Assembly: GCA_021808425.1 (NCBI GenBank) | Contig: JAKBBS010000037.1 | Span: 1-23,527, forward strand | Reading direction: 5' to 3' | Source of the DNA: Actinomycetes bacterium | Lineage (GTDB): Bacteria; Actinomycetota; Acidimicrobiia; Acidimicrobiales; Palsa-688 | Length of the DNA: 23,527 nucleotides | In this document: piece by piece, positions 1 through 7,835 of the stretch | How positions within the stretch are numbered: position 1 is the first letter of the stretch | Layout of the letters: each line of letters opens with the position of its first letter | Translations under genes and position numbers: made by a program | The notes under the pieces: model-generated | The model's database searches: none | Told to the model about the DNA's origin: nothing | What the model saw: the letters and a program-made list of their open reading frames with translations, nothing else

Positions 1-2
1 GG

Positions 3-107
3 ATGCACCAACCCGGGATCATGCTCGGCACGCTCAAGCTCAACCTTCGTGTGCGCAAGTCCTCCAAGCCGCTGTCGGCGGGCACGGGCCGGGCGAGTAC
101 GGCCTGA
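3..107 (+). CDS. C-terminal end of an unidentified protein (5' partial)
   Basis: A plus-strand frame is open from the window edge to a TGA at 105-107 and encodes about 34 residues rich in Lys, Arg, Ser and Leu. Third codon positions are almost all G or C, as in the clear genes here, and a GC-rich hairpin followed by TTT lies 19 bases after the stop. Both suggest the true 3' end of a gene that begins outside the window. I do not recognise the family, and the fragment is too short to assign a function. It converges on the minus-strand reductase remnant ending at 143. Confidence 0.35.
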   Translation: MHQPGIMLGTLKLNLRVRKSSKPLSAGTGRASTA

Positions 108-126
108 GGGCCGTCCTCGTAGCCGG

Positions 127-146
127 GGCCGAGCGTCGGCCTTTAC
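127..146 (+). terminator. Rho-independent-like hairpin after the plus-strand partial gene
   Basis: A perfect 6-bp GC stem (GGCCGA at 127-132, TCGGCC at 136-141) with a 3-base loop is followed by TTT. It sits 19 bases beyond the stop at 107 and directly beyond the minus-strand stop at 143-145, so it lies in a convergent intergenic space. The T-tract is short, so strength is uncertain. The minus direction has no T-tract, so it is more likely to act on plus-strand transcription. Confidence 0.45.
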
Positions 147-937
147 CCCAGGGAGCGTCCTACGATCAGTGGAAGATCCAGGAAAGTTCGGATTCCGGGC
201 TCGGCGCGACAGACAGCCGGCACGGCGTTGACTGCATGCATAGCCGTAGCCATCAAGGGGTCAGATACCCAGTCGGGGATACTCAGCTTCATGGTTGGCT
301 CCCCTCCCAGCTCGACCAACCAACCCGACGACGCCCAGTCCGGCGCCACGTCTCCCTGGGCGCGATAGACCGACTCCAGGTGAATCCAGTCACTCCCGTC
401 GGTCGAACCGGTCCAACGCCACCTCTGCGCTGCCACGGTGCCTGCCTCCAAGTGTCCAGCTGCGATGTCAAGCGGTTTGTCGGTGACGGCTACCTCCTCG
501 TCGACTCGAACGTCGGACACGGGCAGAGTTTTGCCCATCCCCATCATGTCAAAGAGAATTTCCGGCGACGCGTACCAGAAGAGGTCGGCAGATTCCCTGA
601 CGCTAACCGAAGTCACGTTGGGCGCCAAGCCTGACAAGACCAGAACCAAGGCGTCACCCATGAAGCCTGGGTTGAAACCTGTCCCGTGAAGGGACGTTCC
701 GCCAGATTTGCAGGCTTGGTCCAGCCGATCCGCCAACGCTTGGCCGTACGCCTTCGGGTTCACATATCCGACAGTTGTTATGACATTTTTTCCTGCTGCC
801 AGCATCCGGATCAGTTGCTTTGTGTCGAGATCCGGATCGTCGCTGACCTGTGCCGCCGGTAACGGGGCGTGGATCACGCAGTCGGCAGCTACGGGCTCGC
901 CACAAAGGTAGTGGGTTTCTCCGTAGGTTCGAATATC
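143..937 (-). pseudogene. Truncated dihydrodipicolinate-reductase-like (amine dehydrogenase-like) oxidoreductase
   Basis: The frame encodes the middle and C-terminal parts of the actinobacterial DapB-like NAD(P)-dependent oxidoreductases. Visible landmarks are CVIHAPLPAAQ, GKNVITTVGY, HGTGFNPGFMGD, SPEILFDMMGMGKT, AGTVAAQRWRW, DVAPDW and ATAMHAVNAVPAVC. The N-terminal Rossmann half with its GxGxxG nucleotide loop is absent. The open frame runs upstream only into the 3' end of the preceding monooxygenase-like gene (TTG at 1006), with no credible start or ribosome site. Compared with my memory of the family (about 340-360 residues), a segment after the GKT motif also seems missing. The C-terminus looks complete and ends with TAA. 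I read it as a deletion remnant fused to the end of its neighbour. A re-initiated short protein from a GTG inside the frame is possible but would lack the cofactor domain. Confidence 0.6.
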
Positions 938-1346
938 AGCTTCGGCGCATCTCCAGCCACCAGTCCTTGACGTCGATTGCGAAGCGCTCGTAGTAGCGCT
1001 TCGCAAGTTCCTCTGCGTCGTCGCGAAGTGGAGACATGTCGCTGGGTTTAAGAGGTGACGCGTCGGCGATCGGGTCTACCCACTCCAACTCCAGGGTGTC
1101 GATCACTTTCCTCAGCGCCGGGGAGGCCGCTTCGTGGTGCGCGCTAGTCTGATGAGCTAAAAAATCATCGAAATTATCGAAGGAAATAAGCGTGTAGTAG
1201 TGGCCTACTTGTGCTCCACGCCAGTATTCGTAGCGGCGCACATTTTTCTCGTCTCGATGGGTCTGCAGATACATTGAGTTGGAAAGTTTCTCGAACTCTT
1301 GCTCCGCCCCAGGTCGCACTCGGATATGAACCAGCACTGTTGCCAA
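936..1346 (-). CDS. Antibiotic biosynthesis monooxygenase (ABM)-fold protein
   Basis: A 136-residue protein. It begins with the ABM/dimeric alpha-beta-barrel pattern (VLVHIRVRPGAEQEFEKL), followed by YEYWRGAQVGHYYTLISFDNFDDFLAHQTSAHHE and a VIDTLELEWVDP strand. This family includes small cofactor-free quinol monooxygenases and heme- or flavin-independent oxygenases, but members cannot be assigned a substrate from sequence. A C-terminal extension of about 40 residues (LKPSDMSPLRDDAEELAKRY) goes beyond the core fold. The start is TTG at 1346, supported by AGGAGGT about 8 bases upstream and a promoter at 1368-1396. The stop overlaps the frame of the truncated reductase, so the two may once have formed a pair in which this enzyme served a reductase-linked pathway. 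Confidence 0.8.
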   Translation of the reverse strand: MATVLVHIRVRPGAEQEFEKLSNSMYLQTHRDEKNVRRYEYWRGAQVGHYYTLISFDNFDDFLAHQTSAHHEAASPALRKVIDTLELEWVDPIADASPLKPSDMSPLRDDAEELAKRYYERFAIDVKDWWLEMRRS

Positions 1347-1367
1347 CGGTGCCTACCTCCTACGCCG

Positions 1368-1396
1368 AAGCTACACGGCCACACTGCGAGTGTCAA
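1368..1396 (-). promoter_or_regulatory. Sigma-70-type promoter with embedded inverted repeat, upstream of the ABM-fold gene
   Basis: On the minus strand a perfect -35 box TTGACA (1391-1396) is followed by a 17-base spacer and a TANNNT -10 box TAGCTT (1368-1373). The predicted start is just ahead of the AGGAGGT ribosome site of the gene starting at 1346. A perfect inverted repeat, ACACT, 3 bases, AGTGT (1381-1393), overlaps the -35 box and spacer. That is a classic position for a repressor operator. No regulator gene adjoins it, so the binding protein is unknown. Confidence 0.6.
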
Positions 1397-1501
1397 TGCA
1401 AACGTGTACTCAGCAAGGCTGACGGCTGACATACCTTTTCATCGAGCTAGCCGAGGAGAGCGACCAGCGTTAGGGGGGAGCGCATGGCTAGACGCGAGAC
1501 G

Positions 1502-2725
1502 CTAGAGATTCACCTCACGGCTAAGACCGGAGTGACCAAGGAGCCGCCGACCGGCCAGCAGCGCGCCCGCTGCGCCGAACGCGGCTGCGCCCATCGTCGC
1601 CCACGCCAACGGATATGATCCGTGAGCGACGATTTGACCGGCGACAACTGGCCCGGCGACGCCTCCGAGGCGACCACCGACGTCGGTAATCCCGGTTGCC
1701 TTTGCTGGAGCTTGTAGGTGCGAACGAACAACAGACAGATTGAAAAGGGCATTCCATGACCAGCCGAATCCCGTCGCCAGCAGCGCCGCAATCAAGAATA
1801 GCCAGCGCACATGAGTTTGTTCCCCGGCAGCCATGAGCAGATAGCCAAAGGACCCTAGGCCCGCCATGGCGGCGACTATTCGTAGGTACTCCCCGCTACG
1901 GTGGTCGGCCCGAATGCCGACCACAATCCGGCCGACTACGGCGACAGCTCCGACGGAAGCAACGAGGAAGCCGGCATCGGCCCGACTAAAACCTCCCGAT
2001 ACAGCACCTGCAGCCAGAAAGGCCAGGATGCCGCTAGCTGCGAACATCCCGAGCCCGAGGCCCGCCGAGAGCACTACCAAAGGCAGCACTGCCACGGTCG
2101 CTGGGGGGGCCTCACGGCGGGCCTGGCGTCGTTCACTCAAGCTTGAGAGCGATGTCGGTACGATCCCACTCGCGACCAGAGCCAATCCCGCCGCGATAAC
2201 GAACGCCCATCTCCAGCCAACGGTCAGTGCTACGAATGGTACGGCAAGACCGCCTAAGAGCGGAGCAAGCGGGACGGCCGCTTGGTTGATCCCAAACGCC
2301 CGACCTTGACGACCCGGCTCGACCCGGCGAGCCAAGAAGAGATACGTCGCCGGCATGATAGCCCCGCTCACCACACCGGTAGCGGCAAGGAGAACGGCGA
2401 GTTCCACCGACGACGCTGCGAACGCGGCGATTGTCAATAGCAGTCCCGCTTCGAGAGCTGACGACACCCTCATGACCCGCCCCCCGCCGACCCTTTCCGC
2501 AAGGCGGCTGAAAGGGATGGAACTTGCTGCCGCCCCAAGAAAATAAAGACCCACGGCTAGCCCGAGAGCGCCCGGTCCGAATGCGAGCGAGCGGCGCATC
2601 TCCACAGACAGTGCCCCGACTACATACACCGGCATGGACGAACTCAGCGTTACCATCATCGCAGCCGGAACGGCCATACGTGAGGGTAGTGGGCTTGGTG
2701 GTGCAGGCTCTCCCGACGACTTCAA
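1502..2725 (-). CDS. Major facilitator superfamily (MFS) transporter
   Basis: A 407-residue, strongly hydrophobic protein with about 12 predicted membrane helices and a central hydrophilic loop (around residues 195-215, SSLSERRQARREAPP). The cytoplasmic loop 2-3 motif appears as SRLAERVGGGRVMR, a variant of the MFS G-x-x-x-D-R/K signature, and the second half has a similar RIVVGIRADHRSG segment. It is a proton- or solute-coupled single-polypeptide transporter of unknown substrate. It starts 16 bases after the stop of the reductase-VOC fusion, so it is probably the last gene of the operon and could import a pathway substrate or export an intermediate. The start is TTG at 2725 with no strong ribosome site. 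Translation may depend on coupling, or begin at an internal ATG around residue 17. Confidence 0.82.
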   Translation of the reverse strand: MKSSGEPAPPSPLPSRMAVPAAMMVTLSSSMPVYVVGALSVEMRRSLAFGPGALGLAVGLYFLGAAASSIPFSRLAERVGGGRVMRVSSALEAGLLLTIAAFAASSVELAVLLAATGVVSGAIMPATYLFLARRVEPGRQGRAFGINQAAVPLAPLLGGLAVPFVALTVGWRWAFVIAAGLALVASGIVPTSLSSLSERRQARREAPPATVAVLPLVVLSAGLGLGMFAASGILAFLAAGAVSGGFSRADAGFLVASVGAVAVVGRIVVGIRADHRSGEYLRIVAAMAGLGSFGYLLMAAGEQTHVRWLFLIAALLATGFGWSWNALFNLSVVRSHLQAPAKATGITDVGGRLGGVAGPVVAGQIVAHGSYPLAWATMGAAAFGAAGALLAGRRLLGHSGLSREVNL

Positions 2726-2741
2726 ACACGATCCAGGTGAT

Positions 2742-4067
2742 TCACGGCGTCGGCTGGATTCCGATGTCCAGGTCGCCGAACTGGGCCTCCACGAGTTCGA
2801 TCACCAAGCCGTCGGGAAGCGTCCACCAGTCTGGGCCACGATCGCTCTGATGGGCGCCGCGAGTTTCCAAAGCCTGCCCTACCTTCCTTTTGTCGGTGAC
2901 TGCTATGGCGATGTGCGCGAGCCGTCCTGCTTGTACTCCGGGACCGTGTGGCTCGATTAACTGGATCCCGCCGCTCATCCAGACCTGGTGAGGGGCTCCT
3001 AAGGACTCGTCGCGAAACGACTCAGCTGTTTCGGTCATGTCGAATACGGACGTATATGTGTCGAGAGCATCTGCAAGGTCGGCAACAAACAGTGCAACAT
3101 GGTCGATTCGGCCCGGCACTTTCATGTCCGACTTTGACGCCGTTGGCCTGGACGTCGACTCGCGCGCTGTAACTAGGGCGACAAGAGTTGAGTTGACCGG
3201 TGTCGCCACTCCGAGACGCTTCCCGGCAGCTACGACAGAACCGTTGATGGCTTCAACCTCGCTGGGCGTGCCCCTATCGAGCGATTGCAGCATCGATGTC
3301 CTGAAACTGGCCGGAAGACCGTCGCGCGCACTTGCCCACACCTCGGCCGGGTCAACCGGCTCGAGGTCGACTCCCGAGGCCGCCGCTACAGCGACCGCCT
3401 CGCCAACTGCCATAGCTGCAACCTCCCGCATCCCGTCGAGGCGGTACAGCGGGCCGTACGCGAGCCCTGTGACACCAGCCAGTGCCCCAGTCGCCACGTT
3501 GACTAACAGCTTGCGCCAAATCACCTTGTGGATGTCGTCGCTGACCTCGGTGACTAGACCGGCGCGACGGAACTCGTCGGCTACAGCCTCTATTCGCGCA
3601 GTCCTGCTTGCGGTCAACTCGCCGATCACTGTAGCCCGACCACGAATGCCAGCGACGACCACTCCGGGCGCCACAGCATCGCCACCTATGTAGGTCCGAC
3701 CGCTGACAACCCGCTCGGCGCCCACAGCGGCCGCTACGACCTCCTCGTTGCCGAGACCATTTTGGAGGGTGAGAACGATCGTTGCCGCACCGATCAGCGG
3801 AGCCGCGTCGCTCAATGCCTGCCGGGTGTCAAACGATTTCACAAGCACGATCAGGAGATCTACCGTCCCGACGTCGCGGACGCACGAGGTCGCCCGAGGC
3901 CACACGATGGTGGTCTCACCGTCCTCTATCAACGAAAGCCCTCGCTCGTTAACAGCTTCGACGTAGGCCGGGTTACGACTTACCACCGTGACGTCCCCCC
4001 CACCCCGAGTGAGCGCTCCGCCGATCACGCTGCCCAGGGATCCCGCACCAAGTACCGCTATTCTCAT
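2742..4067 (-). CDS. Ketopantoate reductase (PanE/ApbA)-like protein fused to a VOC/glyoxalase domain
   Basis: A 441-residue two-domain protein. Residues 1-300 form an ApbA/PanE 2-oxoacid (ketopantoate-type) reductase: Rossmann loop GAGSLG (7-12), LQNGLGN (101-107), catalytic Lys in WRKLLVN (K186) and the conserved Glu in SEVEAING (E270). Residues 318-441 form a vicinal-oxygen-chelate domain with all four metal ligands visible: H323 (IDHVALFV), E372 (QLIEP), H385 (LAHIAIAV) and E424 (LVIELVEA). An Arg/Ser/Thr/Lys-rich linker joins them. The ATG at 4067 shares an ATGA with the stop of the MaoC gene, which argues against the longer upstream frame. Role: NAD(P)H-dependent reduction of a 2-oxoacid, with an isomerase, epimerase or dioxygenase step from the VOC half. 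Vitamin B5 synthesis is unlikely in this catabolic setting. The domain calls are secure, the substrate is not. Confidence 0.85.
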   Translation of the reverse strand: MRIAVLGAGSLGSVIGGALTRGGGDVTVVSRNPAYVEAVNERGLSLIEDGETTIVWPRATSCVRDVGTVDLLIVLVKSFDTRQALSDAAPLIGAATIVLTLQNGLGNEEVVAAAVGAERVVSGRTYIGGDAVAPGVVVAGIRGRATVIGELTASRTARIEAVADEFRRAGLVTEVSDDIHKVIWRKLLVNVATGALAGVTGLAYGPLYRLDGMREVAAMAVGEAVAVAAASGVDLEPVDPAEVWASARDGLPASFRTSMLQSLDRGTPSEVEAINGSVVAAGKRLGVATPVNSTLVALVTARESTSRPTASKSDMKVPGRIDHVALFVADLADALDTYTSVFDMTETAESFRDESLGAPHQVWMSGGIQLIEPHGPGVQAGRLAHIAIAVTDKRKVGQALETRGAHQSDRGPDWWTLPDGLVIELVEAQFGDLDIGIQPTP

Positions 4068-4516
4068 CGGTGCCCGTCCGTCATGTCGTCTATCTCGAAA
4101 AACTGCAGGATGTGCGTCGCCGCCACGCACACATCGCCGTGCTGGTTGTAGACCCGCACGTCGGCCAACGACCGCAGTTTGGAGTCGTCGACCTCCCTCA
4201 CTGTGTACGTAGCCCTTAGGGTGTCGCCGATGTAGACAGGTTTCACGAACCGAAGCCGGTCATAGCCGTACGAAAGGCTGGGCAGCGGTGCATGCATCTG
4301 ACTCTGTATAAGCGTTGATGCTGTTGACCCGAGAGCGAAGCTCAAGACGCCATGGACGATGCGGGTTCCAAATTCAGTTGTCTGCATAAATACTTCGTCG
4401 GTGTGCATGCGACTAAAGTCACCAGTGATTCCGGCGAATCCATATACGTCCGACTCGGAGATTGTTTTGGTGAACTCGCAGTTGTCTCCAACTTTGAGCG
4501 GCACGGTCGCTGTCAT
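4064..4516 (-). CDS. MaoC-like (R)-specific enoyl-CoA hydratase
   Basis: A hot-dog-fold protein of 150 residues from ATG 4516. It has the hydratase-2 motif GDFSRMHTDEVF, with catalytic Asp33 and His38 spaced as in MaoC/PhaJ enzymes, then FGTRIVHG and a RLRFVKPVYIGDTL strand. Such enzymes add water to 2-enoyl-CoA thioesters in the cytosol. It lies between an acyl-CoA dehydrogenase/CoA-transferase pair and the reductase-VOC fusion and shares 4-base ATGA overlaps with both neighbours, so hydration of an enoyl-CoA made by the dehydrogenase is the likely job. ATG 4531 in the same frame is an alternative start, but 4516 has GGGA just upstream and the coupled overlap. Confidence 0.85.
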   Translation of the reverse strand: MTATVPLKVGDNCEFTKTISESDVYGFAGITGDFSRMHTDEVFMQTTEFGTRIVHGVLSFALGSTASTLIQSQMHAPLPSLSYGYDRLRFVKPVYIGDTLRATYTVREVDDSKLRSLADVRVYNQHGDVCVAATHILQFFEIDDMTDGHR

Positions 4517-6102
4517 TTCCCACACATCCATTCGTCTCTGATCCCCATTGGTTCAGGCATGAACAGCCGACGGTCCATCTCCTTGACGCTCGAACATACG
4601 ACCGGAGTGAACCCCATGTGAGCAAGCACGTCTCGCTCAAGATCTATCCCCGGAGCGACTTCGATCAAACGAAGCCCGGTATCACAAACGTCGAAAACCG
4701 CTCGTTCGGTGATGAACACCACCTTGTGTCCCCGTTCGAGTGCGTCGGAAGCCGAAAATGTCAACTCCGCGAGGCCCCAAAGGAACTTATCGGCGCGTCC
4801 TTCTGTGCGAATTCGCACCAGACCGTCAGCGATCTCCACATCGAGGCCACCTGCTGTAAAGGTTCCGCTGAAGACCACTTTCTTGGAACTCTGAGCGATC
4901 TCTATGAAGCCCCCGGTCCCCATGATTTTGCCGCCGAAGCGATGGACGCACACGTTGCCTTCGCGGTCCGCCTCGGCGAAAGACAGTAACGCCACATCGA
5001 GACCTCCCCCGTCGTAGAAGTCGAACTGCGCCGGCATGTCTAACAACGCTTGGGTGTTTACGCTTGCGCCAAGAAAGATGCCCCTCGCCGTCACCCCTCC
5101 GACGGGTCCGAGTTCAACGGTCAAAGTGAACTCCTCGTCCACTCCCTCCTCTTGAGCGACGATCCCCACCCCGTCTGATATGCCAACACCGACATTGCCG
5201 ACCGCGCCAGGAGCGACTTCCATCAATGCTCGGCGTGCCACGACTTTGCGGACGTCGAGTGGTAGCACCTCGAGGACATTCGAGTCGGTCCGATAATCGC
5301 CGGCGAAGAAGCCGCTGACTGGCGTGCCGTACAGCTGCGGCTGCCCGGGACATTCGACCAGCATATCGACGAGAAATCCGGGGACCCGGACCGCCTTCGG
5401 ATGAAGAGTGCGGGCCTTCACCACGCGCTCGACCTGCGCTACCACAAGGCCACCGTTGTTGTGCGCCGCTTGGGCAAGAGCCAAAATGTCGAGGAATGCG
5501 ATCTCGTCCTCCAGGGACAGGTAGCCGAGAGTGTCCGCCGTCGTTGCACGGATGAGAGCGACGTCGATTGGGACGGTGGGGTAGTACATCCAGTCCTTCC
5601 CATCGATTTCGATTAGGTGGACCAGTTCTTCGGTCGTTGACTCGTTGAGGCGGCCACCTCTCGATCTCGGGTCGACGAAAGTACCGAGACCCACGTGGGT
5701 GACGATTCCAGGCTGGCCGGCAGCGCCGGCTCGTAGAAGTTGCGACATTACCCCTTGAGGGAAATTGTATGCTTCGATCTCGTTGCGCTCGGCCATCTCG
5801 GCTAGCCGGGGTGACTGCCCCCAGTGTCCACCGATGATCCGCTTCACCAGACCTGGCTTCGCCAGGGGCGACATCCCCCGCTCCGCACGGTCCCCTAGGC
5901 CGGACGAGTGGAACAACGTGAGGCCCGACGGGGCTCCCGTCGCGGCGAACCGTCTGGCCAGGGCGTCGATCAGTGTCGTCGGCTCGTTGAGTCCTCCGCC
6001 TGCACCCAAGATTGCGACTGTTAGACCGTCGGATATCTCCCTCACTGCCTCGTCCGGACTCAGACGACGAGGACGCAACGATGGACCGCTAAGCGTCTGC
6101 AA
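4513..6102 (-). CDS. Family I CoA-transferase (propionate/acetate CoA-transferase type, fused alpha-beta subunits)
   Basis: A protein of about 529 residues in which both halves of a family I CoA-transferase are joined, as in YdiF and propionate CoA-transferase. Features are the N-terminal GAGGGLNEPTTLIDAL glycine-rich segment, a middle EEGVDEEFTLTVELGPVGG region with the presumed covalent Glu (residue 330 from this start), and GGLDVALLSFAEADREGNV. These enzymes move CoA between two free carboxylic acids through an enzyme-glutamyl-CoA thioester. The length matches YdiF (531). The frame overlaps the acyl-CoA dehydrogenase. TTG 6102 is preferred because GGGAGG lies 11 bases upstream, whereas TTG 6126 has no ribosome site. 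The stop overlaps the MaoC start (ATGA). The probable role is to activate the pathway acid with CoA from acetyl-CoA or a product thioester. Confidence 0.85.
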   Translation of the reverse strand: MQTLSGPSLRPRRLSPDEAVREISDGLTVAILGAGGGLNEPTTLIDALARRFAATGAPSGLTLFHSSGLGDRAERGMSPLAKPGLVKRIIGGHWGQSPRLAEMAERNEIEAYNFPQGVMSQLLRAGAAGQPGIVTHVGLGTFVDPRSRGGRLNESTTEELVHLIEIDGKDWMYYPTVPIDVALIRATTADTLGYLSLEDEIAFLDILALAQAAHNNGGLVVAQVERVVKARTLHPKAVRVPGFLVDMLVECPGQPQLYGTPVSGFFAGDYRTDSNVLEVLPLDVRKVVARRALMEVAPGAVGNVGVGISDGVGIVAQEEGVDEEFTLTVELGPVGGVTARGIFLGASVNTQALLDMPAQFDFYDGGGLDVALLSFAEADREGNVCVHRFGGKIMGTGGFIEIAQSSKKVVFSGTFTAGGLDVEIADGLVRIRTEGRADKFLWGLAELTFSASDALERGHKVVFITERAVFDVCDTGLRLIEVAPGIDLERDVLAHMGFTPVVCSSVKEMDRRLFMPEPMGIRDEWMCGK

Positions 6103-7291
6103 TGGATCGCCAACCTCCCGATGCAACCGAGTCGAAGAGAAGCGAGCCGCTTCGAAGGGCGTCCCTTGCTAGCACCATGCGGTGGATCTCCGAGGCACCG
6201 TCGTAGATCCTAGCGATCCGAGCATCGCGGAAGTAGCGTTCGATCGGCAGATCCTTGCAGTAACCCATACCACCAAAAACCTGCACTGCCCGATCGACGA
6301 CGCGCCCCACTGCCTCGGCCGCGTGCACCTTGACCATTGATATCCAATCGCGTGCGTCGCGCCCGCAGTCGATCTCCCAGGCCGCTCGCAGTACCATAAG
6401 TCGCGCTGAGTTGATGTCGATGACACTGTCTGCGATCAACTGCTGGACCATCTGGAATTCTCCTAGAGGCCGTCCGAACTGCCGCCGGTTAGCAGCGTGT
6501 GCGAGCATTAGATCGAGTACGTGGCAGGCCTTGCCGACACTGCGTGCTCCCACCTGGGCGAGACGGACGCGGCCGAGGGTAGTCAGAATCTGTGTCAGAC
6601 CACTACCAGGTTCCCCGAGCAGGCTCTCGTCGCCGACTTCGACGTCGTCGAAGGAAAGTTCGCAGTGGCTGGTACCGGACAACCCCATCATCGGCTGGTT
6701 CCTGCCGACCTCGAACCCGGGAGTCCCCTTGTCTAGGAGGAACAGGCTGATCTCGTTCCGACGCTCCCTTCGGGCCGTTACAGCCGAGACGATGAAAAAG
6801 TCTGAGAATCTAGCGTCGCTGATGAAATGTTTGGTCCCATTGATCTTCCAGCCCTTCCCGGTCCTTGCCGCTGTGGTCGAGATAGCCGCAGCGTCAGAAC
6901 CCGCTTCAGGCTCTGTGATGGCGATGGACGCCGTCCTCTCCCCCCGGACGCAGGGAAGTAGCCAGCGCTGCCTCTGGATCTCGTCAGCACCAAAAAGAAC
7001 CTCATATACATTCCCGAACGCGCGGCGGATCAAAATATCAGTGGTGTGACCGAACTGTTCCTCGACGAGCATGGTCTCGACGGCGTTCAGTCCGGCACCT
7101 CCCCACTTCTCGGGTGCATTCATGGCGTAGAGACCGATCGACTGCGACTTGTCAAAGATCGCTTTCGCCTTCTCTGGCAAGAGCTCGCCGCGATCCTCGA
7201 CATCCTGTTCTAGTGGTCGTAGCTCGACAGCGATGAACCGTCGGACTGTTGCAAGCAACATCTCCATCTCGTCTCGTACAGCAAAATCCAT
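6089..7291 (-). CDS. Acyl-CoA dehydrogenase (FAD-dependent)
   Basis: A 400-residue protein with the full ACAD fold: N-terminal helical domain, ITEPEAGSD flavin/substrate motif, middle beta domain (GTKHFISDARFSDFFIV), and C-terminal helices with RRQFGRPLGEFQMVQ, QVFGGMGYCKDLPIERYFRDARI and the catalytic base in IYDGASEIHRM (E368). It oxidises an acyl-CoA to a trans-2-enoyl-CoA and passes electrons to ETF, which is not encoded here. The ATG at 7291 has GGGAGA about 10 bases upstream. Its 3' end overlaps the CoA-transferase, and MaoC hydratase follows, giving an activation, dehydrogenation and hydration set. The chain length or branching of the substrate cannot be judged by eye. Confidence 0.92.
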   Translation of the reverse strand: MDFAVRDEMEMLLATVRRFIAVELRPLEQDVEDRGELLPEKAKAIFDKSQSIGLYAMNAPEKWGGAGLNAVETMLVEEQFGHTTDILIRRAFGNVYEVLFGADEIQRQRWLLPCVRGERTASIAITEPEAGSDAAAISTTAARTGKGWKINGTKHFISDARFSDFFIVSAVTARRERRNEISLFLLDKGTPGFEVGRNQPMMGLSGTSHCELSFDDVEVGDESLLGEPGSGLTQILTTLGRVRLAQVGARSVGKACHVLDLMLAHAANRRQFGRPLGEFQMVQQLIADSVIDINSARLMVLRAAWEIDCGRDARDWISMVKVHAAEAVGRVVDRAVQVFGGMGYCKDLPIERYFRDARIARIYDGASEIHRMVLARDALRSGSLLFDSVASGGWRSIADA

Positions 7292-7369
7292 GTCCTGTTT
7301 TCTCCCTGCTCCTGCGGCCGTCGACCAATAGCGGTCGCCTACGTGTGAGGCCTTGGCGACGCCTTTGCG

Positions 7370-7831
7370 TCAAAGGGCCTTGACCCTCCTGCGCCTCTCC
7401 TCGACACGCTCGACCACAGCTCGCAGCGCTAACTGATAGCCGTAGACGCCGCACCCGCAAATAAAGCCGTCGACCACGGGCGAGATGACCGATCGATGTC
7501 GGAATTCTTCTCGGGCATGAATGTTTGAAATGTGCACCTCAATACAAGGGAGGCTTACTGATTCGATTGCGTCACGAATGGCATAGCTATAGTGACCGTA
7601 CGCTCCAGGGTTGATGACGATCCCGTCCATGCCGCGTGCCTCATGGATCCGGTCCACCAGTGTCCCCTCACTGTTGGATTGAGCGGCCGTGACCTCGACG
7701 CCAAGATCCGCTCCCAAAGCAGCCACGGCTGCCTCAACATCGGCGAGGGTAGCCGCACCATAGACGCCGGGGTTACGTGTTCCGAGAAGATTGAGATTCG
7801 GACCATTGAGTAGAAGTACTTTTGTTGCCAC
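7370..7831 (-). CDS. aroQ: Type II 3-dehydroquinate dehydratase
   Basis: A 153-residue protein of the dodecameric type II dehydroquinase family: LLNGPNLNLLGTR at the N-terminus, lid Tyr24 (NPGVYG), N74 and H80 in INPGAYGHYSYAIRDA, H100 in EVHISNIHAREEFRHRS, and GCGVYGYQLAL. It removes water from 3-dehydroquinate to give 3-dehydroshikimate. Two normally well-kept stretches differ: the lid reads RNPGVYG rather than the usual REPE-x-YG, and NPGAYTHTS is NPGAYGHYS. The start is GTG 7831 behind a perfect AAAGGAGGTC. It stands alone between an ABC permease (99-base gap) and an acyl-CoA dehydrogenase (78-base gap), not beside other shikimate genes, so a catabolic (quinate-type) or altered role is possible. 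Confidence 0.9.
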   Translation of the reverse strand: MATKVLLLNGPNLNLLGTRNPGVYGAATLADVEAAVAALGADLGVEVTAAQSNSEGTLVDRIHEARGMDGIVINPGAYGHYSYAIRDAIESVSLPCIEVHISNIHAREEFRHRSVISPVVDGFICGCGVYGYQLALRAVVERVEERRRRVKAL

Positions 7832-7835
7832 AGGG

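Noticed and set aside
1485..1505. Repeat AGACGC-G-AGACGC near the MFS stop
   Set aside because: A short direct repeat without flanking inverted ends, target duplication or hairpin. Not a mobile-element scar I can support.
1866..2309. Long plus-strand open frame opposite the MFS gene
   Set aside because: It is antisense to a clear transporter, low in complexity (Ala/Thr/Arg/Pro), has no ribosome site and shows no family motif. GC-rich codons create such mirror frames.
3037..3693. 218-residue plus-strand frame opposite the reductase-VOC fusion
   Set aside because: The composition is Thr/Ala/Ser/Arg-rich with no domain, and the opposite strand has complete catalytic motifs. It is a shadow frame.
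6330..7049. 239-residue plus-strand frame opposite the acyl-CoA dehydrogenase
   Set aside because: It mirrors a well-conserved ACAD and contains no recognisable motif or ribosome site.
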